From Cryptococcus deneoformans JEC21 (Eukaryota; Basidiomycota; Tremellomycetes; Tremellales; Cryptococcaceae), in NCBI RefSeq assembly GCF_000091045.1, contig NC_006687.1:662501-710000 (forward strand): a stretch of 47,500 nucleotides of DNA. Direction: 5' to 3'. Below, piece after piece: positions 10,490 through 21,105 of the stretch. The notes beneath the pieces are model-generated. The model was not told the DNA's origin. It ran no database searches and saw nothing but the letters and a program-made list of their open reading frames with translations. Both the position numbers and the translations under genes were made by a program. Every line of letters begins with the position of its first letter. Position 1 is the stretch's first letter.

Positions 10490-12031
10490 CTACAGCTTTG
10501 CTTTTACAACATCATCGTCCACTTCGTTCTTTATGTTCCATGCAGCTTTACCATAAAAGTCGAAGACTGGTCGACTATCCGCTCTCGCGTCTGCCGAACT
10601 TGCCTGCCCCAACATCGCACGGGCAGCAATTCCTTGGGCGATAATGGCAAGGCGGAACAGCATCCACGAGCGTACCCACCTATTTTGAGTTAGCACAACT
10701 ATGCTAAACGTACTATAATAAACTCACTCCATCCCAGAGATAGGCCACTTCCAAACAGCTTGCCTATTTTTGTGATACTCAGATCCTCTAATCATACCAT
10801 CTACCCACCACTTTTCAAGCTCCTCTCTTTGTGGTATTCCAGTCTCCTCGCTGCTGACACCTTTAAGTCCAAGCAGAAGATTCAAATCTTCCTTATCTTT
10901 ACCATCTAGCTTGGATGAGAGAGCTTGACGCTGCTCTGGAGAAATGGGAGGAAAAGAGAATGGAAGTAGGACATTACCCAAATCAGCCAGAGGGGACCCA
11001 AGGGTGCATAGCTCCCAGTCAAGTATGCCTATGACTCGCGACTCTGAAGGATGAAAAATCTTACAAACGATGGTCAATGACGTGCAGGTTTAGCGACAAT
11101 CAATGAGCTTACTAGATTATCGATTTTGAAATCTCCGTGTACCACACTGTCTATTCCAGACCGGCTTTCTTGTGCAGCAATCAAATTCGCACCTTTTTCA
11201 AACCATGGTCTCATTTCTCTCGTTCCCCATATATGCCCAAGCTGTTCGCCCGTTTGTTCCGAACGGGCTTCGCTTTGAACGTCTGATACCCTGAGAAGAG
11301 ACTTGACTTGGCGAGGAAAGTATGGTTTTTGAGAAGATGAAGGGGCGAATGAAGGGGGTAATTGCAAGGCTGATAGAGGAATTGTTGAAAGACGAGTTAA
11401 AGTGTCGATGGCAGATCTCCAGCAAGACCATCGCTCTTCTTGGCCTAAATTCTTCATCCGTACGTCGGTGAAGATTCTACCCTGCACATACTCCATGACA
11501 TAGAATGCAGCTCCCACCACCTGTTTGTCCTCACATAAGCAGTACACTTTAGGAACTGGTACAACGTGCGCGGGAGAGACAACGGAGTTATAGCGATTCA
11601 GAGCCGCGAGAATGGTATACTCTCGATCAACACGGTGAGCAGTTGAAGAGAGAAGTTTGCCACTAGGCGCTCGCCTGAGAACGAAAGGATGAGATGGCAA
11701 AGATGGGGTTATGAGAAAGGTCGGGTTTGACTGTTATTGGCAACAGATGTTAACAGACATTCCCTTCTGCTTTCAGCCTTATAGCATGTAGTTTTGAGAA
11801 ATGTTACTGACCTGGCCAAACTGGTAGGATATAGTAATAGGAAGGGTGATATTAACAATCTGTTTCATTCAGACCTTGGAAAAGACCACGTACATTGAAT
11901 TGTTTGACTTCAACAGGGCCCTTGAACGCCTCAATATTCTTCTCCAGATAGGGCACCAGATGGTCGAGGGGCAGCGCGGCGCGCACTGCGCCCAAGTCTG
12001 CCCCAGATTTGAAAGCAAGTTCGCCTGGCAT
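10490..12031 (-). CDS. APH-family phosphotransferase (ACAD10/11 kinase-like)
   Basis: This is a choline-kinase/aminoglycoside-phosphotransferase fold protein of the type fused to acyl-CoA dehydrogenases in animal ACAD10/11; here it stands alone. Exons are 11894-12031, 11812-11820, 11113-11730, 10728-11059 and 10490-10679, giving 428 residues. Motifs in order: VKQFNFGQSNPTFLI (substrate-lid strand), FVLRRAPSGKLL (ATP-binding Lys region), the catalytic Brenner loop VVHGDFKIDNL, and the metal-binding ILDWELCTLGSPLADLG. The second exon is a 9-nt microexon encoding FGQ, in the middle of the conserved FGQSNPT motif. An in-frame TAG just upstream fixes the start. In animals this domain phosphorylates 4-hydroxy acyl-CoA intermediates; applying that role here is inference. 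The gene is divergent from ADE2. Confidence 0.85.
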
Positions 12032-12366
12032 ATCCTAGAAGATGCGGTATACAAGACTGCCTATTGCTGAGCAGCTTACGTTGGTATTGTATTCCTGTTA
12101 AGACATTCGTCCGGTGGACCAAGTGGAAGCCTTATGTATTAATATAGCACGAAGACAGATTACTCGGCATTCAAGTAGCCGGTGGGCAGCTCTGATTAGA
12201 AAAATAGCTAATGCATCCTTGGGTGAGTTTTTAGTGATGTTCCTGAGGGGGGGAGATTTGTATTCGATAATTTGTGCCTGACTGGCGCTGCCTCTTTTTC
12301 GTCAGTGATAGAAAAGCTATCAATAATTTTCCGCATCTTCATCACTCGAGCATCTCTTGCAACAAA
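12032..12366. promoter_or_regulatory. Shared divergent promoter, phosphotransferase and ADE2
   Basis: These 335 bp lie between two head-to-head start codons and must serve both genes. I saw no unmistakable TATA box or factor site. A run of seven G residues falls near 12247-12253. Confidence 0.5.
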
Positions 12367-14261
12367 ATGGCCCCCAGAAAGACTGTCGGTATCCTCGGTA
12401 GGTACTCAGCAGCTTCAGTCATGCACATAATGCTGAATTATACCCAGGCGGTGGCCAGCTCGGCCGGATGCTTACCCACCCTGCGGCCCTTCTCGGCATT
12501 CCTCTCCTTATCCTCGACTCTGGCTCCTACACGCCCGCCAAACAGACTCTTCTTCCTCCTCCTCCTCATTCTCACCCTGATGGTCCCTTCACTTCGGAAA
12601 CTCATATTCGCAAACTTGCCTCTGCGTGCGACATCCTGACAGTGGAGATCGAGCACGTTAACGCCGATGTCCTTGAGGCTGTAGAAAAGGAAGGTCTTTG
12701 TGAAGTCCAGCCCAGTCCCCAAACTATCAGATTGATCCAGAACAAGTACGACCAAAAGAAGTACCTTGCTGAAAGAGGTGTGGCTGTTGCACCTTTTGAG
12801 GAGCTTCCCGCAAACCCGACGGAAGAGGATTTTAAGGCTATCGCAGGTCGATTGGGTTTGCCTTTGATGCTCAAAGCTAAGACCCTTGCCTACGATGGAC
12901 GTGGGAACTCACCTCTTAAATCCGCATCTTCAGGGGACATTCAGGCTTCCTTGAAATTCCTTGGTGACAGGCCTCTTTATGCTGAAGGATGGGCGCCCTT
13001 TGTCAAGGAAGTTGCGGTTATGGTCGTTAGGAATAAGGAGGGCGAAGTCCGAAGTTACGACGCCGTCGAGACTATTCACAGGGAGAGCATTTTACGAGTC
13101 TGTTTGGCCCCCCTCAGAGGTGAAAAGGGTGTGAATCAGAGGGCTAGGGAATTAGCTGAGAAGGCGGTTGGACACCTTGAGGGTGCTGGTATCTTTGGGG
13201 TTGAGATGTTCCTCATGCCTGATGGTAAGTAGATCGCAATTTGTGACCATACTGAAGCTTACATTCTGTAGGTGAACTTCTTCTGAACGAGATTGCTCCT
13301 CGTCCTCATAACTCTGGTCATCACACTATTGAGGCCTGTCTTACTTCCCAATTTGAGAACCACCTTCGAGCCATTCTCTCCTTGCCTCTTGGTTCTACTG
13401 CTCTTCGTGTTCCCTCCGCTGCCATGGTCAACATTCTCGGTGCCTCGTCGACTATGGACGCCATCGACAAAATGGCAGACAATGCTCTCACTGTTCCTGG
13501 TGCTGCCGTGCATCTCTACGGCAAAGCTGAGAGCCGAAAGGCCCGTAAGATGGGCCACATCACGGTGACTGCCGAAAGCGATGCTGAGCTCAATGAGCGC
13601 CTTAGAGCCCTCTTATTCGCCCAGCCTGATGCCCATGCCGACTGGATCGACCTCATCGCCCCTCCTTCCCCTGCTCCCGCTCATTCCCACGCCAAACCCC
13701 TTGTTGGTATCATCATGGGTAGCGACTCTGACTTGCCCGTTATGCACCCTGCTACCAAGATCCTCGAAAAATTCGGTGTCCCCTACGAGCTCACCATAAC
13801 TTCTGCCCATCGCACTCCTGAGCGAATGGTGAAGTATGCGAAGACTGCTGCAGACCGAGGATTGCGAGCCATCATTGCTGGGGCTGGCGGTGCTGCCCAT
13901 TTACCAGGTATGGTCGCCAGCGAGACCAGTTTGCCAGTCATCGGTGTGCCCGTCAAGGCCAGTGTACTGGATGGCGTGGATTCATTGTATAGTATTGTGC
14001 AAATGCCCGTATGTTATTTTTATCCGACTTGAAAGTCCAGTGCTAACGGAACCATAGCGAGGTATTCCATGCGCCACTGTGGGTATCAACAACTCTACAA
14101 ATGCCGCGCTACTTGCAGTCCGTATCCTTGGAACATCTGTACCCGCCCTTAACAAGGCTACTGAGGAATATTCCAAGGCGCTAGAGGAAGAAGTTTTGGC
14201 TAAAGCCGACATTTTGGAGGAGGAAGGCTGGGACAAGTACATCGAGAGGCTGAAGAAATAA
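12367..14261 (+). CDS. ADE2: Phosphoribosylaminoimidazole carboxylase (PurK-PurE fusion)
   Basis: Ade2 converts AIR to CAIR in de novo purine synthesis; loss typically gives red or pink adenine auxotrophs. Exons 12367-12397, 12448-13224, 13272-14008 and 14058-14261 total 1749 nt, or 582 residues, close to the yeast enzyme. The N-terminal PurK-like ATP-grasp half begins [14 protein letters not shown]. It contains [30 protein letters not shown], and the grasp-closing [20 protein letters not shown]. The C-terminal PurE-like half starts near residue 415 with [16 protein letters not shown], then has [27 protein letters not shown] and [16 protein letters not shown]. All key motifs of both halves are present, so the enzyme should be active. 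It converges on the OB-fold gene, with 96 bp between stop codons. Confidence 0.98.
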
Positions 14262-14357
14262 ATCAACGGTTTTATGCTGGTCAGATGCATAGATTAATAC
14301 GATATCTGTAATTATCTTTTGATAGCGTCCTAACATGTTTTATAATAGCAACACCCT

Positions 14358-17106
14358 TCAAGGCTTCTTAGATCGTTTGGCAATCTCTTGTCTTTTTTCC
14401 CTTGCCCATTCCAGCATTTGCAGCACGCATGCCTCGTCAAGACCTCCCTCCCTCAAAGTCATATCGAGTTTGAAACCACCGAACTTGGGTACGTGTTGGT
14501 TTGATGTCGGGTCTTCGGCCCTGTGTTTTCTCTTTCTCCGGAGGATTTCGTTTCCCCGCTCGAGTACGGGCGGTGTGTGTGCTTCGTCCATTTCCTTTTC
14601 CATCCTCAAGACGTCCATTCTAGCCAGTCTTTCATTTTCAAGTCTCCTTTGGACACGATTGCCATCGACATCATCGTTTTCTTCTTTGATGCTTATTTCG
14701 GTTTTTTTCATTGTTCGTCCTCGCACACCCCCTTCTGTTCGTTTCTCCCCCAACTTCACCTGAATTCCTTCTTTCTTTTCGCCTGTTTGCTGTTCTTCTT
14801 CTTCCTTCTTTCCTTCTATCTCCCTGTCATCTTTTAACTCTTCTTCTTCCTCCATTTCCTCCACTTCCTCCACTTCCTCTTCCTCCTCTTCCACTTCCAC
14901 TTCTTCCTCCTCTTCCTCTTCTTCCCCCTCTTCCTCCTCTTCCTCTTCTTCCTCCTCTTCCTCCTCTTCCTCCTCTTCCTCCTCTTCCTCCTCTTCCTCC
15001 TCTATTTCTTCCTCTTCCTCTTCTTCCTCTATTTTTTCCTCTTCCTCCTCTATTTCCTCCTCTTCCTCTTCATCCTCCTCTATTTTTTCCTCCTCTTCCT
15101 CTTCCTCCTCCTGCTCTTCTTCTTCATCTTCTTCTTCATCTTCTTCTTCCCCTATTCCTGTCTCTTCTTTCTCTTCCACCATCGTTTTTTCCTCGCCCCC
15201 CAGCGCATTCCCTCCTTTTCCCCTCCCGTTCTCTTCCCTTTTATCCCCGTCTGTACACGTCCTTCGATCGGCACTAATTCCATTCAAGCCACTCGAGCTT
15301 GATGGGGTTTTAATAGGTCTCGTCGCCTCTCTTGTCCTAAGCATGGTATCTTGTTGTGCCATAATAGTCCGTTCAGCGTCTCCCTTAGTACTGCGTTTGG
15401 TCGTGAGACTGCTGGAAGTCTGTGCGAAATTCTCTTCATCACCCGAAGAGTCTTGTATCTCAATCACTTGTGGAGATGGCTCTGAACTTGAGAGGATTAT
15501 TTTTCTTTTTAAACCATTCTTTACCATAGGCTCTTCGTCACTGTCCTCATCTTCGTCCCAGACAACTATCCTACTTTGTCCCTTCGAATTCAGAGACTCC
15601 CGTGGGCGCTTCCATTTGTCTCGAGCGTTGGAGATGGTGGCATTTCCGGAGGGTGATAATTCAGGGACAGGGCGATCACCCCGACTTAGCTCTGCACCTG
15701 ATTTCCTTGGCGTCGCCATGGTAGGCGAAGGTGGGGATAGCCATGACAATTGAGACAGTTGAGAGGGACTAGGGGAGCTTTGCTCCAGCTCCTTATTTCC
15801 ATCCTCTCTTATTGCCTTGCTTTTCCTGCTGCGTTTTCTTCGCTCTTCTCTCTCATATGGTGAGAGCAGTTCTTCGTCAGTGTTGCCAGGAGACATATTG
15901 GTCGCCGGACTGGACGGGAAGTTGAGGGGATCGGTGATTTTCTCCTTCGAAAATTGACACTTTGTAGGTGAAGCATGAAGGAGAGATGACGATGAAATGT
16001 GATGGGATTGGGAGGAGCCTGGAGGTGACCTCCTATTAGAAATATGGGGGGATCTGGAATTACGACTGATACCTTCTTCAATCGGTTGGGACTCTGGCGG
16101 GTACCCATGGTCAGAAGGTTCCTGTACCGTCTTGCCTTGAGAATGCTGTAACGACTTGATGGTCTCGGCATTATTTGACGGGTAATTCCGATATTGAGCG
16201 TGTGTGTTTAAAACAGTATCTTGATTTCTTTCCAGCCATGCCAAGGCGGATTGTGCATCCCATTCCCCCACTCGCGACGCCTTAGCTTCCTCTATGGAGA
16301 CAATGTCACCAAGTGCAACAGTTGTTCTGTAATAATGGGCTACATCTTTGTTCCCTCTGGGCCTTGCAGCTGAGATTGACATGTCTGGGATGTTGCCTTG
16401 GCTTAGGATATTTTGCGATGAACGGTTTTGTGAAGATTCAGAATTGGACCTAAAAATATCAGTTCTCGCAGCTAAAGATACATTTGATGCAACCTACTCT
16501 CCGGACCACCACTTTTTTAGAACATCTCGAACCTTCCCATCATTATTACCTTCTCCTATCTTACAAGTGTCAAGCCAATATACTGGCTCATCGTGATTGC
16601 CACTAACGACATCCCATTTGGTTACAAAGAAGGTCACAATGGGGATTTTCGTGCCTGCCAAGGGTGAAGGTGGAGCGATGTGTATGTGGAATTCTTTTAT
16701 TTGGAAGATTGAACGCAGTTGGGAGGTCAACGAATGCTTATATCCGGTATCGGGATCCGGCCTGCAAGTCAATGAGATTCCAGAAGAAACTCCCATTTCC
16801 AAAAAGGAAGGAAAAACCACGTACTGTTCAAATTTGTCGGTCTCTTCGGGGTCGAATACGACTTTTACACGATGCGTCCGATCACCAATAGATCCCTCTA
16901 TCTGGGCTCTAGGGTTCCGATCATCCCTGTAGGTATAAAACTGAAGAAACATCACTCTTTCAGCTGGTGTTTTGGGCGGCGATGGGACTGACCTTGAGTA
17001 GTTGGCAGTAATGCTTGCACTTGACTGGAACTTTGAAATTAGCCCCGTAACGTATATCGTGGTCTATAAGGACCTTTGTGATCCAAGACCTGATATCGTC
17101 TGCCAT
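14358..17106 (-). CDS. TPP1/Est3-like OB-fold protein with acidic tail; candidate shelterin subunit
   Basis: Three exons (16993-17106, 16498-16940, 14358-16449) give 882 residues. Residues 1-186 have the layout of the TPP1/Tpz1/Est3 telomeric OB fold. There is an early Trp (DDIRSWITKVLID), then QLLKFY, then a strand with the family's charged-then-'thrv' pattern (AQIEGSIGDRTHRVKVVF), and a late aromatic segment VRDVLKKWWSG. The middle is Ser/Pro-rich and likely disordered. Residues about 610-725 are almost pure Glu. The last 60 residues include a possibly conserved element (KFGGFKLDMTLREGGLDEA) and a basic end. In other fungi and animals such proteins bridge POT1 to the rest of shelterin and recruit telomerase; that role is inferred here from the OB pattern only. 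The large acidic region could instead mark a chromatin or ribosome-biogenesis factor. Confidence 0.6.
14840..15170 (-). repeat. Poly-glutamate coding repeat (GAG/GAA tract)
   Basis: On the minus strand this stretch is nearly unbroken GAG and GAA codons inside the OB-fold gene, with repeated units of the GAGGAGGAA type (CTTCCTCCT on the plus strand). It is imperfect, with occasional Val, Lys, Ile and Asp, so it is an expanded low-complexity coding repeat and a likely site of length variation. The Leu/Pro-rich frame on the plus strand over the same bases is an artefact of this composition. Confidence 0.9.
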
Positions 17107-17435
17107 TGTATCGACAAGGCTGTGCGGTACACTGGTGCAATCTTGGCGAAGTCTCTTCGTTCCAGCGCCAACTAGTATGTGCGGGATGTCCTTATTATTA
17201 TTAGTCTCTTAGGTCGCGACGCGTTGCCCAGAAATGATGACCTGGAAGGTTGGAACCTACTTCTGAAGATCTGAGCTTATTCGGACAATCCCGCCTGTTC
17301 CTGACGTTAATTTGCTGACTCACCAAGCACTACCCGCCGCCCCCGCCGCGCTCAGAGCCCCTCCTTTTTTACTTCCTAGTTGTTTATTTATAATCCTGTT
17401 TCCTCGTACAACCCATTACACTGAACCCACCCAAT
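17107..17435. promoter_or_regulatory. Shared divergent promoter, OB-fold gene and CCS1
   Basis: These 329 bp separate the start codons of the OB-fold gene and CCS1. The half nearer CCS1 is C-rich then T-rich (ccgccgcccccgccgcgc near 17334). One TTTGCTG heptamer occurs at 17311-17317; a similar element is used by copper-responsive factors in fission yeast, but a single match is weak. Confidence 0.4.
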
Positions 17436-18537
17436 ATGACTCTAGCAACCGCATCCTTCAACGTGAGTATTCCAGAGTGCAGAAGCCGTGGCTGACCGTC
17501 GTCAAGACTGAATTCGCAGTCGACATGACATGTCAAAGCGTGAGGGACCGTTACAATGGCGGGATTAAATTTCAAACTGACCGTAGTTGGGCGACAATAG
17601 TGCGTTAATGCAGTATCTGGTGCTCTAAGGGATGTCCCAGGTTAGTGCATGATCAACAGATACGAAACATGAGATGATTAAATACTTCTTAGGAATTGAG
17701 AGATATGACATTGATCTGGAAAATAAACGAGTTACAATCTCCGGGAAGAGTAGGTCCATTTATCGTTGCATATCCGTTTATTGACTCATAATCGCAGCAC
17801 CCCCTTCACATCTGATTACGGCTCTTAAGTCCACTAATCGCCAAGTAATCGTTCGAGGCACTTCCTCGTCTGCCAATGCCAACTTCCCTATTCAAGCAGC
17901 CGTTGCCATCTTGGAGTCTCCTCTTCCTCTTCCCGCATCTTTAGCGTCTACATCGAACCCTGTTCTAGCCGGTCTTCCCGAAGGCTCACTCAAACCTCTT
18001 CCGGGCATGAATGAAGAAGAATACTCCCAGAAGGTCTTCGGGATCTGCCGATTTGTTCAAATTGCTCCGAAGACGGTACTTATGGATTTGACTGTCCGTC
18101 TCCCTCCTCCATCCCGGGTCGGGTTGGGTACAGCACAGGGTGCCCAAGATACAAGCTACAGCGTATACATCGCGTCGACTGGCAATCTTGTCAACCCTCC
18201 TGTCACCACTGGCAAGCCATATATATCTTTAGGCTCCATTACCCCCGACAAGGACGGTTATGGCGATATGTTCAAAGAGGTTGATGGCGAATTATGGGAG
18301 TGGATTGGTCGAGGATGCGTGGTGCAAGCCGCTAATGAAACGGCCCCCGCGGTTACACAGCTTGTGGCAAAGGAGGCTGCTCCGGGCTCCGAGCAGAATG
18401 AAGCGACAATAGGGAGACTATTTGCTGGTGTTGTCGCACGAAGTGCAGGAGCATGGGGTAACGACAAGACAGTCTGCGCCTGTAGCGGGAAGACCATGTG
18501 GGAAGAAGGACGAGAGATGGAGAGCAAGAGGTTTTAA
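17436..18537 (+). CDS. CCS1: Copper chaperone for Cu,Zn superoxide dismutase
   Basis: Ccs1 (Lys7) loads copper into Sod1 and forms its disulphide, in cytosol and mitochondrial intermembrane space. Exons 17436-17462, 17507-17539, 17601-17640, 17693-17749 and 17798-18537 give 298 residues. Domain 1 is an Atx1-like heavy-metal domain with MTCQSC at residues 16-21, followed by VNAVSGALRDVPGIERYDID. An intron splits the metal-binding motif between Ser20 and Cys21. The central SOD-like domain is longer and less SOD-like than in animals. The C-terminal domain 3 has the essential CxC (Cys279 and Cys281) in TVCACSGKTMWEEGREM. All copper-binding cysteines are present. The start is set by the only ATG that gives a continuous chain. 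It converges on the small tail-anchored gene. Confidence 0.94.
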
Positions 18538-18674
18538 ATCTGGACCAATGCGTTAATCCCGTTATACAATATTGAAGCCGCTATATGAATCCATACGTAC
18601 AATATTCTCCTTCCCGTCAAATGTCAATAATCCTTCCTTCAGGTTTTGATACCTGCATCCAACATTGAGTGGAT

Positions 18675-18908
18675 TTAGCTGAAAGCCCACCAGAGCCATG
18701 CGCACCATCCTACAGCCATGGCCACTGTAGTCTTTACCATTCCCATTTCAATCTTTCCCATTGTATCAGAGAGAAGAGTCTGAGGCTTGCTGGCCGGCAT
18801 TGGCTCAATCACATATATCTGAGTTACGTCTTCTCGCTCAAACGGTTTACCGTTAATCACAGTGCGGAAGACCTCGTGGGTTTCGTAGGAAACCACGGAT
18901 ATGACCAT
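18675..18908 (-). CDS. Small tail-anchored protein, unknown function
   Basis: A single uninterrupted exon encodes 77 residues. The first 50 are polar and mixed-charge (FEREDVTQIYVIEPMPASKP), and the last 20 form a hydrophobic helix ending VGWCAWLWWAFS. That is the layout of a tail-anchored protein of the ER or mitochondrial outer membrane. A TATAAA element lies about 70 bp upstream of the ATG (minus strand, near 18977-18982), which supports transcription. I do not recognise the family. It sits tail-to-tail with CCS1 (137 bp) and head-to-head with DAM1 (297 bp). A chance ORF cannot be excluded, but the position between two compact genes and the terminal helix favour a real gene. Confidence 0.55.
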   Translation of the reverse strand: MVISVVSYETHEVFRTVINGKPFEREDVTQIYVIEPMPASKPQTLLSDTMGKIEMGMVKTTVAMAVGWCAWLWWAFS

Positions 18909-19205
18909 TACAAGGCTTGATTGTTGACGGAATGAAATGCAGCACAGTACGAAGATATATATAGCAGCATAGCAATTTATACTCTAGGCCGGAAACCGCC
19001 GGCGGGTTAGTTTTTGTGGCTTTTGCGCTCTGCCCGCCTTTTCAAGATCACGTGATCAACGCAACGACGCGACGAGATAAACAATAATTATATGATGAGC
19101 TTCATATCTTTCGTTATCCCCATTGGAATTACCTTTGCTATCCATTTCAAATCCACCATCTGATCACCCCAAACAGCTGGAAACGACAGTAGAACAGCCA
19201 TAAAT

Positions 19206-19688
19206 ATGGCAGCTCCCCATCACCCCCTTCGAAGAATCTCGACGGGCTCTCTCTCCTCCTTGGCCCGTTCGACAGACAAAAACACATCTTCTCCTTCAGG
19301 CCTCGAGTTCCTGCAACCGGCAATGACAGACCTGGCCGATGAAGCGGCAACCCTAGCAGCTAATACGAGTCAGATGACGACGTTACATGACGCTCTAGGA
19401 ACATTCAATGAAGCATTTGCAGCATATCTGTATGCACTGAAGATGAATGCCTTTTGCGTGGAATGGCCCGAGGCAAGTACTTTGTAAATATCATCTTGCG
19501 GGGGTTCTAAAGTGTTCTATTTGCAGGCGCCTAATGAGCTGAGTTTTTCAAGAGCAGAATCACTTCAAAGTATAACCGCTGTTTGCTAAATTTGCTACGT
19601 TGACAATCCGCTAATCACATATTACAAAACAGAACCGGCGCCCCCTCCACCAAATCCATCAGTCTCGCTTGATCAGAGTAAGAGCTAG
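19206..19688 (+). CDS. DAM1: DASH/Dam1 complex subunit Dam1
   Basis: Dam1 is part of the DASH ring that couples kinetochores to spindle microtubules. Exons 19206-19472, 19527-19569 and 19633-19688 give 121 residues. The family core spans residues about 35-95: FLQPAMTDLADEAATL, then LHDALGTFNEAFAAYLYALK, then MNAFCVEWPEAP, which is nearly identical across fungi. The N-terminus is Ser/Arg-rich (RRISTGSLSSLARS) and could be an Aurora/Ipl1 target; that is inference. The protein is far shorter than S. cerevisiae Dam1 and closer to the fission yeast length, ending soon after the core in a Pro-rich tail. Intron 1 (19473-19526) has a GC donor (GCAAGT); using the neighbouring GT would bring in an immediate stop. 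The right flank is the transposon-derived mosaic. Confidence 0.92.
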
Positions 19689-20226
19689 AAGAAAAGGCAG
19701 AGTAAAGAGATGGATAAATGGAGATACCAGGCGTTGGGAGGAAGTAATGTAATATTAGAACATCCTTCGTATCTGTCAAGTACAAGCTTTTTCATTTCGT
19801 TGTTTCTTTCTTTTTCTTCGTACTCGCTTTGTATCCTTATTTTCCTGTCGCAACCCTCATCCTTTAAGCTCCTACGGCATTATCAATTTGGCTGCACCAA
19901 GGCAAAGTCTTGGCCGTGCTAACACCTAGCTCACGCACAATCCACGAACATAACAACGGCCAAATCATCCCCATCAGATATCGTGTCATGCGTGCGGTAG
20001 CTCGTCGAAAGCGGCATACAGATCCCTATTTAACAAGATTAACCTGCGACAATAATGAGCGCACAGGAAATAGGATAGGGCGCCGATCCCACTTTAACTC
20101 TACGAATCGTACCTGATTTCATCTAGACTCTCGTTCGCATGTCACTCCCCGAGGATGGAGATCTTTAACTAGCTTATTTTCTTGCAGCGAGGCCGGAATA
20201 CCGCGCGGACGTGTCCAAATTTCGTC
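19689..20226. other. Intergenic DNA between DAM1 and the relic region
   Basis: No gene is supported. The first 150 bases are probably the DAM1 3' UTR. The rest has no recognisable coding motif and grades into the repeat-derived block that begins near 20227. Confidence 0.4.
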
Positions 20227-20295
20227 AAAAATAGAAAATGCGAAATGCGATTATGAAAACTGTGAAATGCGAGGTGGCGCAAGTGCAAAATGCAC
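20227..20295 (+). repeat. Left arm of a degenerate inverted repeat
   Basis: An A/G-rich block built from copies of a GAAAATGCGAAATGCG-like word, ending in the palindrome GTGCAAAATGCAC. A related block lies in reverse orientation at 22395-22455. The two share the order: A-run, GAAAATGC, CGAAA-GCGAT, GCGAG, GCGCAA, GCAAAATGCAC. They may be the termini of an old insertion, or two copies of a genome repeat. Confidence 0.5.
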
Positions 20296-20591
20296 TTCTG
20301 TAAACGGGAAGTGCAACGGAAATGGTCCGAGCGGCAGCTGATCCTGATGCGCCACCGACCCTACTAATCAGTTCAATCCATCACTCATCAGTGATGGTCA
20401 GTGGAGGATACGAAGCGGTTGGTAATAAGAAGGACTCCTTCCGCGGTTCCGCTAAACATTTGTAAAGGGCATAAGCAGGGCGGAGGATTGGAATGAGTAC
20501 TTAAGAAATGTTCATGACGTATCGATCTATCGTTGTTCTTTACTGATGTATCTTAGTTCTACAATATCATAACAAATATGGTTTGAAACTT

Positions 20592-21070
20592 CTATACTTC
20601 ATCGTTCGCGGCTTCTAAGAACTTGTTGGATCCCGGGAGTGGGTCGAGGGTATAACCCCACGATGAAGGAGAAAGAGTTCTGTGGAACCTGGCTGGTAGT
20701 CCGAGACTCTCCGCATTCATGCCTGTGGCATCCATAAGGACATCCGCCTGTTCCTGAGTGATTGTTGGCGGGGGACTCAGCCACCCCAATAAGTCTTGAT
20801 CTTCAGAGGCTAAATGAACTGTGAGATCAGAGAAGCTCAAGCTATGTGCTAATATGACTTACTAGAGGGGTCCTCCAGGGCTCGGGAGCTAGATTGGGCA
20901 TCCGAATGGATGTCGGGCTTTTGATCTTCCTCCTGCGGATCATTGAGTCTTTGTCTCTTGTTTTTGGCCATCCTTCGACCCTGGTACTCAGTGTCGTCTC
21001 CGCCACCGTCGTCCTCATCATCGTTACTGCCGCCATCATCCTCCGAAGAATCATATTCACTATTATTCGA
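20592..21070 (-). pseudogene. Orphaned 3' exons of a truncated gene
   Basis: Two exons can be read on the minus strand, 20863-21070 and 20592-20818, joined by a 44-nt GT-AG intron and ending at a TAG. The upstream exon begins after a good acceptor (TTTGCAACAG) with a CTAAC branch point about 20 nt before it. No 5' exon follows, because upstream DNA is retrotransposon sequence. The encoded piece is acidic (YDSSEDDGGSNDDEDDGGGD), then basic (RRMAKNKRQR), then a more ordered C-terminal region (LLGWLSPPPTITQEQADVLM ... LPGSNKFLEAANDEV). It looks like the tail of a nuclear protein. Family not recognised. It could also be coding sequence of a mobile element. Confidence 0.45.
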
Positions 21071-21105
21071 CTGTTGCAAATGACGGAGTTAGTCTAGCTG
21101 CTCGT

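Noticed and set aside
12247..12253. G-run as a quadruplex in the ADE2 promoter
   Set aside because: Only one G-run is present; a quadruplex needs four.
14711..15277. Long Leu/Pro-rich open frame on the plus strand
   Set aside because: It is the antisense reading of the poly-Glu tract; repeated GAG/GAA codons give CTC/CTT/CCT in the other frames, so it has no independent coding support.
17311..17317. TTTGCTG as a copper-response element for CCS1
   Set aside because: A single 7-mer in about 330 bp is close to chance expectation; not listed as a feature.
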